Positions 51,611 through 62,504 of a stretch of 64,000 nt of DNA are shown here, in pieces. The notes beneath the pieces were generated by a model. The model was not told the origin of the DNA. It saw only the letters and a list, made by a program, of their open reading frames with translations, and did not search any database. Each line of letters begins with the position of its first letter. Positions within the stretch are counted from its first letter, which is position 1. This DNA comes from Malurus cyaneus samueli (lineage: Eukaryota > Chordata > Aves > Passeriformes > Maluridae), in contig CM019215.1 of assembly GCA_009741485.1 (NCBI GenBank), positions 80,804,187 to 80,868,186 on the forward strand. The letters run 5' to 3'. The position numbers were made by a program, and so were the translations under genes.

Positions 51611-54242
51611 AGATTATTTTTTATGCTTTATGTGTGAAAACAAAGAATCCTGGAATCCAGCTTTAAAAGGCATATTTTTAATTTGTACCTATGTTTTAAC
51701 ACACGTGAACCTTTGCTTCCAAAATAATAGAACTTGTGTACCTTAAGCAAATTGGGATGCCTGGTTACCCATAGTTTAAAAAAATAAAATATTAAGAAGC
51801 TGTATATCCTATTTTTCGTGTACCTAAAATTGGGATACAAGTATAAAGATCATGTTGTAAATCTGGATACCTCATTCAATTAAAACTGCCTCGAAAAAGG
51901 CAATTGTTTTCATGACATGCATTTTCATCTGATCTGCCCACAATTTGTTGAGCAACTGTACTTCACTATTCAGACTTAGAGGGCTTCACCTGTATGCTAG
52001 ATTAACTTGTGTTTGCAGCACTGGTAGCATTCATGACAGACAAACAATGCAATAGAAGTTACAAAAATGGACAAATGTTCAAAAAGAAATATGGGGAAAG
52101 GGAAACTAAGTCAGATGGGAGTTGTTTAGGTTGAGTATTGTGAAATTAAGGATGACCTGGATATAGCTTTCTATGTTAAAATGATAAAATCCCATGCCAG
52201 AAAGATATGGGAACTGACAGTATAGCTAACCAAGACAGGCAAATCCTGGGCAAACAGCTGCAATGAAGGAATATTGAGCATAAATGTTGGCAGAAGGACC
52301 GAAAACCACAGGGTAAATACATTAAAAAAAATTTGCAAGTTCTTATGAACCTCAAAGCTCCCTAGTGGTAGTCATTAGCCCTGGGACTTTTTACACATGT
52401 AATGTAAATTTTGATATCTCAATGGGAAAACACAAAAGAGATCATCTTATTATGGGATTTTCCCAATCTCCGTGCCCCAAGCTGCACTAATAGGGGCAGA
52501 GCTGGGCTGACACCCAAGAGTGCTGACTAGCAGCCACTGCCTTCTGCCTTCAGGAGCAGCAGTAATGCTAATGGCCAACTACTGCATTTTCTTGGGAGCC
52601 TAATGAAGAAATACATTGGATGTGCCTCATTTTGGTACGATCAGAACAAAAAACATCTTAAATATGCAGTGATGCATGACTCCTAGATTAACTTATTCTC
52701 AAATGTTTCTCATTCTTAAAATGCCATAATTAAATAGTAGCAAAATAGCCCACATAGTGGTCTAAGCAATTACTGATTAAATGCATAGAAAATAGTCACT
52801 TTGTCCTGACCCTTCCCTATAAAATCTGTCTGATATAGAAAACTTCTATGATTGTCCAGCTGTTTGGAGGGATCTCCATTTCATGCTGATGCTACAGGAG
52901 GTCAAATTACTCCCTTCAGACAATATTCAGCTGTTTCTAGTACAATTCCTTCATACAAAAACGCCTCATGTGGACCTGATTTTCATTTGTACCCAGCCCT
53001 TCTACTGTCCTCTGGAAGAGCAAAGACTGCACCTTAACTTTATTCACATCAACTACATAGTATGGTTACAAAATTTGATTAACATCAATAAGCCATAATG
53101 TCAATGGAAAACAGGGGCAGCAATCTAAGCCCCATATTTTGCTTAGCCCTTGACTTCAAATTCAAAAAAGAATCTAATGCTCTCTGTAAAAACTGAACCA
53201 AAATTAAATTATTATTTAAAGGAGTGAAGCAGCTTTGCAGGCAAAGGCAATTGAATACGTGGAAATCAAGTTTACTTGATCAAATGGGAAGAAGAAAAAA
53301 AATCAAGTTATGCACTATACTAAAACATTCTTTTAATAACAACAGAACAAATCCAAGCCTTCCAAGTCTCCCATGGGTTTTATTAAAGTAACATATTCAG
53401 CAGCTAGCTTCCCAGAGCCAGGAAGGAGCTAGACACATATTTTCCTCTGCCTTGCTTTTTAGTTGTAATGGATTGCTAATTGAAACAAGGGAATTGTCTA
53501 AAAGGGGGTTGAAATTATCAAGAGTTTTGTGATTTGATTACAACTGACCAGATTATTCCATCTGAAGGTCAAGGAGGCCACTTAGGCCTCAATTCACCAA
53601 TTCACCACGTTTAGTATAAGACTAAGCCCATGATTATGTCCTACAGCTTCATTAATATGCAGTTGCTAAAATTCTTCCCAAAGTTGAAGGCAGAAGGTCT
53701 TCATCACAGCTGGTATAAAATATAGCGTGTGTCTCACTCTATTTCCTATTGCACATAGCCCTGCAACCAAAAATGACCATCAAAATGGATAAGCCAGGGG
53801 ATTGCTATGATACTGGGCAATGATTAGATTACCCAGAAATTTGCTTAGACCTTTAACACCGGCTTAGAGTTCAGCACTGACAGAAGAGATGATATCAGAC
53901 ATTCAAAAATACATAAACAAAAAGAAGTGTGGATTGAAAATGACACCTTGTTCAGACTCCAGAAAAAATATAGTCTTTACCACTTCAGTTAAATTTAGAG
54001 GGAAGTTATGAACTGAGAACTGATTAGATAATCCAGTTCCTGTCGATTTGTGTCAGTTACAATTTACATTTGGAGACTACCTTCAAAACACATAATCTTA
54101 CTCTCTGCTTCATATAAACACTTAAGAAATCAGTGAAGTCTGGTCTTCAAATCTTATATAGCACTTCACATGTGAAAAAAAGGACTATCAATTATGTTAA
54201 AAGGAATTGATATAACAAAATACATATTTCTTCTCCCTCTAG

Positions 54243-54348
54243 GTAAATGAGAGCTAGACGGGACTTGAATATCATCCTTTGGTGAAATGGCAATTTCTTC
54301 AGTTAAAAACGTAGAATTAGAATGTTTTTAGTTTGAATGCATTAGGAG
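54243..54348 (+). other. Splice-bounded exon-like unit, no open frame
   Basis: A strong acceptor (ATTTCTTCTCCCTCTAG, AG at 54241-54242) and a consensus donor (AGGAG|GTAAGT at 54349) bracket 106 bp that has stops in all three plus frames near its start. If transcribed it could only be a non-coding or UTR exon. Chance co-occurrence of such sites is common. Confidence 0.15.
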
Positions 54349-56472
54349 GTAAGTTTTAAATTAGGAATGAACCAGTTATTTTGTGTAACTTTAAGAAAGG
54401 CCTTGTTCTGAAACCTTGCTAAGTTTTCAGATTTTTTCACAGCTCTCATTCACCATGTTTAAGACACACTGTACATTATCACCTCATCTATCATATATTA
54501 TTACAGATAAAATTACACCTGACTTCTAAAGCATAAAGCCTCTCTGCTGCCAACAGCATTCGAAAGCTACTCCAGAAGCAAAGAAAATGAGAAAGGAAAT
54601 CACTGAAAAGGACAAAGATAATGCAGAAGCAGAGGAAAGAAGAAGAAATGAGGAGAACAAAGAGGGCTTCAAGCAGTTTACGTCTCCTTAATGAGATTAA
54701 TCCATATGTTTGTTTCTGATTTGATATGTTTCCTTTTGTTAATAGATTGTGTGAAGGGTTGGGAAGGTTCTTGGGTTTTTTGGTTTCTTTCGTTTTTCTT
54801 CGGAGGTTTTTGGGGATTTTTTTTTAATTTGTTTTTTAATGACTCTACATAATTATTCTATTATTTCCTTTTTTATTGCAGTACAAAAAACATCATTGTG
54901 TTGTTTCACTGGTGATCAGATGAAGTAGCAAAAGTTGCAGCCTGTTCCAGTGCCTTTTTTATGCACTGACCCATTGGTGTTAGACTATCCTATGGGACAT
55001 AGCCACTGATAGTCAGAGCTTTCACCTCAGGCTGCACATTTATTGTCTTCAGTGGGGAAGAGGAAAGGGACTTTGGGGGGAATAGGCCTACCCCAAGAAC
55101 TTAAGTTCCTTCAAATAAAGTTCAAGATTGAAATCAACTTGACAAGGAGAGCAAGTGCTACTTTATCTACTAATCTGATTACAGCAAGCTGAAAACACAC
55201 ACGTAACTGTGTTCATACTATTTTGGGTAGATATATGGGATCTAGCAATTTTCAAAAGCTATGAACCCATATTTTATAAGAAAAACAGATATCAGGCTTC
55301 TTTTTAAGGCCATAGACATTTCTTTTTTATCTTTTTGCATTTAAGCCAAATGATCATTTGGGGGTCATATATATTCATAATTAACTGGGAACCATTTCAA
55401 TGTAAACATTAGCTTGTTCAGCAGCAGTAAAGTCTCTGCACAAAGCAGTCTTCTGTGCAATTGATATTACTCCAACACACTGTTCCCCGAGGAACACAGT
55501 TCAAGAAAGTAGCTTGGAGGAAATAAAAAGGTAAAAAAGCATTTATTTCTCTGGCAGTGAGAAGTTGGCATAATGAATGCAATGAAAAACAGAAAGCAAA
55601 TTTAGTAAAAAGTGTTCTAGACTTCCAAGATATCATTTAAGTTATTAGTGTGATCAGAACAATAGCTGCTAATGGATGAAGATGTTTCAGAGTTCTTATG
55701 CACCTGTTCATTCTTCTGTTAATTAAATTCTGTGATTGCCAGAGTAATTTTTGCATTGCATATATAAGCAGCTTCAGAAGCAAGTGACACATTTTGCAAT
55801 GAAATATGCAAACTAAAAACCGTCAAAACCTTCATTCATAGAAACATAACTTATTTTAGAGTTTCTAGGTGAACAGATCTCTTATAAGGATGCCACTTGA
55901 ATTAGGATCAGTTTTCAAGTTTTATTCAGTTGAATAATATGTACTGCAAACAGTCTAGACTTAGGATTCTGTACTAATTCTCAACTGAATACAGGCTGGA
56001 AAAACAAACTAGAATCCATAATAGTTCAGGCTTTTGCCTCTCCTCGGGACTTCCTCCAAAATGAACCATTAATACAAGATTGGACAAGGAGCAGAATTCC
56101 ATGTGAAAACTTATTAAGAGTTTGGTCTATAAACACCATGAAGATTTTGAGAAACTTTTGGTTGAATTCAGAGAATTCTGCAGAAATTTTCTCTGTGTTT
56201 CTTCCAGGGAAATAAAAGCTACAGGATTTGTTTTGAAGAGGATGTACATCGATTGTAAGCTAGAGCATGTCCAGCTAGAGGAAAACTGAAAGTGAAGAAA
56301 TGTAGTAAATTGTAATCTGTTCAAGGATGTGAGCAATATATACAAAAACAGGGCTGTGGGATAAAGGAAACCCCTCCTCAGACATTCAAGCAAAGTCCAA
56401 ATCCTTTATGGCTAAATTACATCTATTTATTAGACACAAACAAAACTCATGTCACGAAGAATATTCAAGTCA
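54349..56472. other. AT-rich non-coding DNA
   Basis: No gene or recognisable element apart from the T/G-rich tract. Confidence 0.65.
54763..54842. repeat. T/G-rich low-complexity tract
   Basis: GGGTTTTTTGGTTTC, TTTCGTTTTTCTTCGG, then T-runs with interspersed GGGG. It is nearly free of A and C and is the strand complement of the A/C-rich tracts elsewhere. Confidence 0.85.
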
Positions 56473-56642
56473 GTGGTATCTAACAGCAATAAGGTTTTTC
56501 TTTTTCAAAAAATAAGAGATCACCATATGCCATGTGCTGGCAAGAGCTGACACTCGCTGCAATGTGTTGTAAACAACATTTTTTTTACTTAAGTCTGCTG
56601 GAAGGGACCTCTTAGATTTCTTAGACCCCACAGATTCAGGAC
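56473..56642 (+). repeat. Dispersed repeat, copy B
   Basis: This is the counterpart of 27839-28003 in opposite orientation, about 28.5 kb away. It contains the 38-bp identical core at 56517-56554 (starts AGATCACCATATGCC, ends AGAGCTGACACT). Flanks align on both sides for about 45 and 90 bp with small indels. No open frame, poly-A tail or clear terminal repeats. Sequence beyond 56473 and 56642 does not obviously align. Confidence 0.8.
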
Positions 56643-57462
56643 CCTGCTCCTGAATGCAACTTTGTCAACTAAGCCATTTCATAAACTGAAGATTAAAGTG
56701 CTTTGCATACATTCATTAATTAAGCCCCACAGTTACAGCTGTCAGATAATATCACTGAATAATTTATTTGACAAAATTCACTTTTTATGATAAATTATTC
56801 AATGTTCTTAATTCTTATTATTTTCTCCACAATTTATAAAGCTGGGCAAGCAATTTGTGAAGTGCAGTCACTCAAGAACCTACTAGGTATGTCCTCAAAA
56901 TATTAAAAAAAAATCAACTAAATAAAATAGAAGGGCAACTAACATCTTCCTCACCCCTGATTTTTCCTAGCTTTAGTTACTACCTTATATTTTAATGGTA
57001 GAATACACTATTATAAGAATTCCTGCAGTAATATCCAGGACACAACCGAATCTTCATATCCAAACAAATTTCTTTCCCTTCTGTCTAACAAAACTAAGCA
57101 GCCATGAAAAATACTTCGCATAATAAATATACATTATGCCTTGAAAATTGCGACATTTGGGTCATCAGTGGGAAAGGAGAAGGGAAGTACAAACTCCATT
57201 GAAATGTATTGCATTATTTGCCTACCTGCAAGAGCAGATATTTGATCCTGTTGCTCAAAGAACAGCCAGAGGACTGCAATTATTTCACATTTCATTTCAT
57301 CAAAGTAAAAAAAAAAACAGTTAATAAAAGCAAAGATAAGAGAATGCATATGTGGCATGACCCACCAACTCAAGCAAATTTTAAAAACTCTTTTTGGGTG
57401 TTCTGGCACATGCAGGAATCATGTAGCTAAAAAATATGAGCCCAATGGGCCAACATTATTTT

Positions 57463-57489
57463 TTAATTAAATTAATTAATGAATTAATG
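57463..57489. repeat. (ATTA)n-like microsatellite
   Basis: TTAATTAAATTAATTAATGAATTAATGA, an imperfect ATTA repeat. Confidence 0.85.
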
Positions 57490-57637
57490 AAAATCTCAGA
57501 CTACATTTAGTTTTGTCTTGAAACCGTATGAGGGAAGAAAACCTGGTGTACTCCAAAGTCCTAGTATCTTGACAGTCTTAATCAACTTCAGCCTACCTGA
57601 TTTCCCAACAATTTTTCAAGCAAAATTCTCTTTGCAG

Positions 57638-57747
57638 TCTAATGTAATTGAGAAAGGATACAAAAAGTCCGTTTTTGCAAGCTGCGCATAAAGATGAGTT
57701 AGAATAAGGCAAATCTTGGCTTTGCCTCATGTCCTCTGTATGTCCAG
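57638..57747 (+). other. Splice-bounded exon-like unit, not open
   Basis: A strong acceptor (AAAATTCTCTTTGCAG, AG at 57636-57637) and a good donor (TCCAG|GTAAGA at 57748) bracket 110 bp. The longest frame reads 17 codons before TAA, so it is not a coding exon. Together with the unit at 54243 it could hint at a plus-strand non-coding transcript, but there is no other support. Confidence 0.15.
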
Positions 57748-59654
57748 GTAAGAAATCCAAACCACAATACATGTCTGTCCTTGTGAATCAACAGTCTGGC
57801 CCCTTAGTGCTCTAGGATATATTTGTTCAATGTGGATTGGTGCATGTGTGCTGCCATCCTAATATCTGCACAGGAAGACACAAAGTGACAGGAAATCTCC
57901 TCAGGTCAGGTCCACCCAGACCTTGTCCCATCTCACCCAACAGCCAGAGGAGCAAGAGATATTCAGGAACTGCTCCTCTGACGGATTAATGATAGGGCAT
58001 ACATAAACTCAGCAGGGGAAATCTTAGATAATTGAATTTATCACAGCTGGATGAGAAAACAAAATGCACAAATGTGTTTCTTGCAAAGAGACTGCATGAT
58101 ATGTGTCAGTCTGAGAAAGTCAGGTATGGATTAATTGCCAGAGAATTGACTAAACATTTCAGAGATGAAGTCCAAGACTTACAGTACATCCTTTTATTTT
58201 TCAGGAAAGCCTAAGTAAATTGGTCTAATCAGTCAGATTAAGGAGCTTTTCCCCCTGCAAGCTGAATCTTCTTCAATGCTAGTGAATTTTTCTAAGGAAA
58301 AATTAATAAAAATGTCTTATCATAGATCAATAGTTGAAAGTGATGGACTAACAGTAGTGAATTTAAATGAGCCTGAGAGTCTAGGATCAAACATTTCCTT
58401 CTAGTCTGGGGAGATGCTTTATTTTTTTTTGCTGTTATCTCTAGTGATTATTTAAAAGTATTGCGTTTAAGTTCATTAACCTCCAAAATTATCTTTAAAG
58501 CAGAGGAGGAGGAAATGGCATGTGCTGGGATCTATCAGAATTTAAAAGGCTGTTTTAGTGTTGTCCTATGTCTTTCTTAGAAAAGAAAGAAATTTGAGGA
58601 GGGTGAGATGGATTTTGAGACAAGAATAAATGGGTTTGGATTTATTCTCTAGGGTTTGTTCTCCTGGAGTTACATTCCATTAATACAGAAAAGGGTGTGT
58701 GATGTTCTAAATTTCCACAAAAACAAATGTAAGAAAGAGGCAATAAATGCATTTCACAGAAGATTCTTCACTCTGCCTGCTGCAGGCATTTCAGTGGAAA
58801 GTGGTGCTCCAGCCTCTGACAGAGATTCTTGTGTGAGACATGATCACCACCAAAGTTTGGTGCTTTCACAAGTCCCATTTGTGAAAGCAGCTAGTTAAAC
58901 AGTTACTCTGTCTCTTCCTTGTCTTCTAACAGGTTTTTTTAATAAAAAAAAATGTCAAAAAAAGGAATTCTTCATCATTTAAAATTCCTTTTGGAGACCT
59001 CTTGGCCTCTTCTGTATCCCCCCACAATCTTCTGCTTCATGCATCAGCCACTGATGCTTCCTTTGGGAGAAGGTTAATCAATTAGGCCTTGAATCCTCCA
59101 GTGTGAAAAAGAAAGCATCTTTGGATAGCATGAAAGCCTGTAACTACCATAATCTCTGCAAATTATTCAGACCTGTAGCTGCAAGAACCTGCAAGTGGCT
59201 GATTTAATTTAAGTGATTTAGTTTAGCTATATATCCTCGACTGTACAGCTTTACTGACTTCACCAGCTCTTCGTCATTTCGCATCCAGCTGAGCTCATAG
59301 CTCCTCATTTCTTGCCATGAGCAGCAACCTTTTATTCTCCAGAATTAATATTAAGAAATAAAGGGAAAGGTACCAAATATCTACTTTAGACATGAGAAAG
59401 GCTACTCTCCAATTGACTCACGCCAATTACTCCAGTGACAATCTTTTCACTGCCACTCAGCTTGTTTTTAAGGTTTCCATCTGCAGAATCTTTTCAGAGT
59501 TACTGGCTGTAGTGAATTTTTTTTTTTTTGTCAAAACAGAAATTAAATCAGTTGACAATTAACCCTTGCAGAAAGATATTTACAGTTTTTAAACAATATT
59601 TACATTATGAATATTTATTTAGTGTGCTCTGGTAGACATCCAGATGTAGGTCTT

Positions 59655-59705
59655 GTCCTGCAGGACCGTTTGAAATATTAACATATTTAGTGCAGCTGCA
59701 CTAAA
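59655..59705. repeat. Two perfect palindromes 19 bp apart
   Basis: GTCCTGCAGGAC (59655-59666) and TTTAGTGCAGCTGCACTAAA (59686-59705) are both perfectly self-complementary. The second, 20 bp, is centred on an E-box CAGCTG. A further copy of the GCAGCTGCA-type word is echoed by CCAGCTGCATT at 59718. Candidate dimer-binding site or cruciform; function unknown. Confidence 0.85.
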
Positions 59706-60114
59706 ATGCAAAATGACCAGCTGCATTATGTAGACCCTTGCCCACTAGCTCTGCACTAGACAGCTATTTCCTAATGTTCTAAAATTCTGAGCAGCTCAGA
59801 ATTCATCAGTCTCTGTACAGCTTTCCAAAGAAACATGTATTCTGTCTTGAACATACAATTGCTAGTAAATTAGCAGAGGGTTCAGGAAAGAAAACAGATC
59901 AGGTTTCACAGGCTGGCTTCCCATTTTGTAGCCAGCAAAAAAAGAGAGTTTTATAGCACTAGGAAAGGAAGACTCAAATTTCTCCAAGGGATTGCATTAT
60001 TTCCTTAAAAACACGACAATTTCAGAATCATACACTGCAGGCTGGTAGTTCCTGAAGAAGGAAAAGATCACTCACTTGAAGAGGAAAACAATCTGTTCCT
60101 GCTCCCGATGCCAA

Positions 60115-60208
60115 GGGGGGGGGGGGGGACGGGGACAGGGACAAGAAAAGAAACAAAACAAAACAAAACAAAAACAAACAAACAAAAACAACAAAACAAA
60201 AAAAAAAA
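60115..60208. repeat. G14 run, G-rich motif and (CAAAA)n tract
   Basis: Fourteen G (60115-60128) continue as ACGGGGACAGGGAC, then AAAACAAAACAAAACAAAAAC and related units to 60208. The G part has at least four G-tracts and could fold as a G-quadruplex. The plus strand is almost pure purine with C for about 90 bp. Confidence 0.9.
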
Positions 60209-60634
60209 AGCAAAGGATTGGTAAAATACTTGATGAAAGAAGGAAAGAAAAGCATACTGGTGTAGTTTTAATAGATACACCAGTGCAACGCTATGGCTTC
60301 TGAATACAAATCATGCCAAATCATGCAGAGGGTTAAATGACAACAATTCCATTTAGAAGTATAATAAAATTTATTGCACTCTGTGGCACTTCAATTAATT
60401 TATTCCTTTATTCATAGACTGTGTTTTCTGTTTCCAAGCTAGCAATGGAATGTAATAATCTACGCAGCAGTAACCCCTCTCTACTGGATAAAACTCCTAC
60501 AAAAAGCATTGAGCTTGACTGAAAAGAATTAAACACATTCCCCAACTTATATATTTACCACTATTCCCTTGTAATTCAAGAGCAAATATGGACAGAGCAG
60601 AAACCATTTACAACATTTTACCAATAGCAGTGGG

Positions 60635-60653
60635 AAAAAAAAAAAAAAAAAAA
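60635..60653. repeat. A19 run
   Basis: Nineteen A after CAGTGGG and before GCAACC. Flanks are unremarkable. Confidence 0.9.
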
Positions 60654-62031
60654 GCAACCATGAGAAACAGCAAGAAAGCAATGAATGTTCAGGTATGCTA
60701 TCAATGATTAAAACCCTCCACAAGCACAGTGCAACCAGACATCAGGAACACTGTTTGCAATGACACAAACTGTCCTTAAAGGACACATGGCTAATGTATT
60801 CAGGAGCTGTGGGAATGAAAAGCAGCATGGGCATCAGATTTTTTGAACCAGGCATTTGAAGTGTCAGCATTTCTGTCCCCCTCTTGGATTTTTCAGATGA
60901 GTTTTATTCTGTCCTGACTGGAATAAAAAGGAGATTCTAACTGAAGAAATATGCTGAAACACTTCCATTGTATGTGTCCCAATGCCTTGCTGATGCAGCC
61001 AGTACAAAAATGGTGAAATGGCGGCCCAGCATCAGCATTACTGAGCAATAACTAAATGGCATTTTTATAAAACCTCATGAGGCTAATGGTTAGCTTTCCT
61101 TTCTACCCATGTTTACATTATTTGCCTCCTACAAGGAATTTTCCAGCACCCTCACTCATATCACAGGTTTTTAAAAAATGCTACTAATTTCAAACTTTCT
61201 ATCAGCTTCAGCCTGTTCCACGTTTGCCTATCCAAAGTCAGTACACTTCAAACTAGCAGTACACAGTTCGCAAGTTCCTACATCCCAAGCTTCCTGGTGA
61301 ATATTCTTATCATGTACTGAAAATGGATTTTTGCAGCCCAGCCCACACCAAGCTCTGTGACTGCATTTTATTTCAGTCTTTCATTGATGCGTGAGCATTA
61401 TATGCAAGGCCTCCTGTACTACCAATATTTTCAGAAACTCACTTAAAGCAGAATTAACCATAATGATGCTATTAATAAGTACTGTGTATTGCACACAGGG
61501 AAATAGCATGGACTTTTGTGATATAGAGCAGTCTGTACTCTGGACCATCTTTTCTACACTAACATATAGCATTCAGTTCATTTGTACCTATTCAAACCGA
61601 GAGCATATGAAACTTCTGCCAGAGACTTGAAGAGTGCAGAGCAGTCTCCCCAATGAGAAAAGAAATAGACTGGGAATGTTTTGGGTTTTGTATTTTTTTA
61701 CATAAAGCTAACACTACATGAAAGGATGTTTTCATACCAGAGTCCCTATTTACAGATGAAAGTCCTAAAAGTGCCTCAACTGTAGTGTTAGTAGGAAAGC
61801 TTTCAGACTATATTGATAAATGAGCAACAGCAAATTACAAAGAAAGAGAGATATTCACTCAGGATTTCTAAAGAAAACGGTTCAGATCTGAAATTGATGA
61901 ACTACTAAGAGCAGCATGTGATCAGCTTTGGTATCACAGGAATGAAATCTGCCAAACATGGTACCATATGATTACGTAAATCTCAGAGGATCCAGTTTTG
62001 GCTTCAGGACAGCTGAATAGAGGGGAAGAAG

Positions 62032-62045
62032 AAAAAAAAAAAAAA
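62032..62045. repeat. A14 run
   Basis: Fourteen A after GGGGAAGAAG and before GCAAAAAAC. Confidence 0.9.
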
Positions 62046-62184
62046 GCAAAAAACTCCATCCAAACAAGAAGCAATAGTATTATTAAACCAAAGAAAAGGT
62101 TACCAACTGGAGAACTACACAAGGAGAAAAGATACAGAGAAAAGATATTAGTTGAAAATAACCCTTTGCTTCTCTTAATATCAA

Positions 62185-62360
62185 AATGGCTTCAGTTGGA
62201 AAGGACATTAAGATCATCTAGTTCCAAACCCCTGCCATGGGTAGATAATTTCCACTAGATCTGGTTGTTCGAAGTCCCATCCAACCTGGCCTTGAACATT
62301 TCCAGGGATTGGGCATCCACAGCTTCTCTGGGCAACCTGTTCCGACACCTCACAGTAAAC
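62185..62360 (-). mobile_element. CR1 LINE 3' end
   Basis: Clear reverse complement of a CR1 3' region. It carries TTGGAAAGGACATTAAGATC, ATCTAGTTCCAAACCCCTGC, CCATCCAACCTGGCCTTGAA, CATTTCCAGGGATTGGGCAT and CTCTGGGCAACCTGTTCC, then breaks off after CACAGTAAAC (5' truncation within the C-terminal ORF2/UTR region). The 3' terminal ATTCTATG-type repeat is missing or decayed at the left edge. Inactive. Confidence 0.88.
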
Positions 62361-62427
62361 TGTTAAAATAAATTTATTAATTATTATATTTTAATAATCT
62401 TTTTTTACAAATTTTTAAACTATGCAG

Positions 62428-62504
62428 GAAAAAAAAAAACCCAACAAAACCAAATCAACAAATCGAAAAAAAAAAATTAAAAAAAAAAAGAGAAAAAAAG
62501 AGGC
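62428..62504. repeat. A-rich tract with CCCAACAAAACC
   Basis: Several A-runs (10-11 long) separated by CCCAACAAAACCAAATC, TCG, TT and GAG. Same low-complexity style as the other A/C tracts. Confidence 0.9.

Larger units (their letters stand above)
49561..54242. other. AT-rich non-coding DNA
   Basis: Apart from the CR1 relics at 50165 and 51470, nothing is supported. The stretch 52470-52690 is GC-balanced and unique-looking. Confidence 0.6.
56643..62184. other. AT-rich non-coding DNA
   Basis: No supported gene. It holds an (ATTA)n stretch, an exon-like unit at 57638, paired palindromes at 59655-59705, a G-run/A-rich tract at 60115 and A-runs at 60635 and 62032. Confidence 0.6.

Noticed and set aside
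52090..52200. Faint resemblance to a plus-strand CR1 ORF2 stretch (GGAGTTGTTTAGG ... GATGACCTGGATATAGC)
   Set aside because: Similarity is limited to a few words; needs alignment before calling.
60028..60303. Open frames rich in F/L/V on minus and K/Q/N on plus
   Set aside because: Direct translations of the G-run and (CAAAA)n tract; low-complexity artefacts.
62266..62276. GTTCGAAGTCC resembling a tRNA B-box
   Set aside because: It lies inside the CR1 3' end, with no A-box or cloverleaf.
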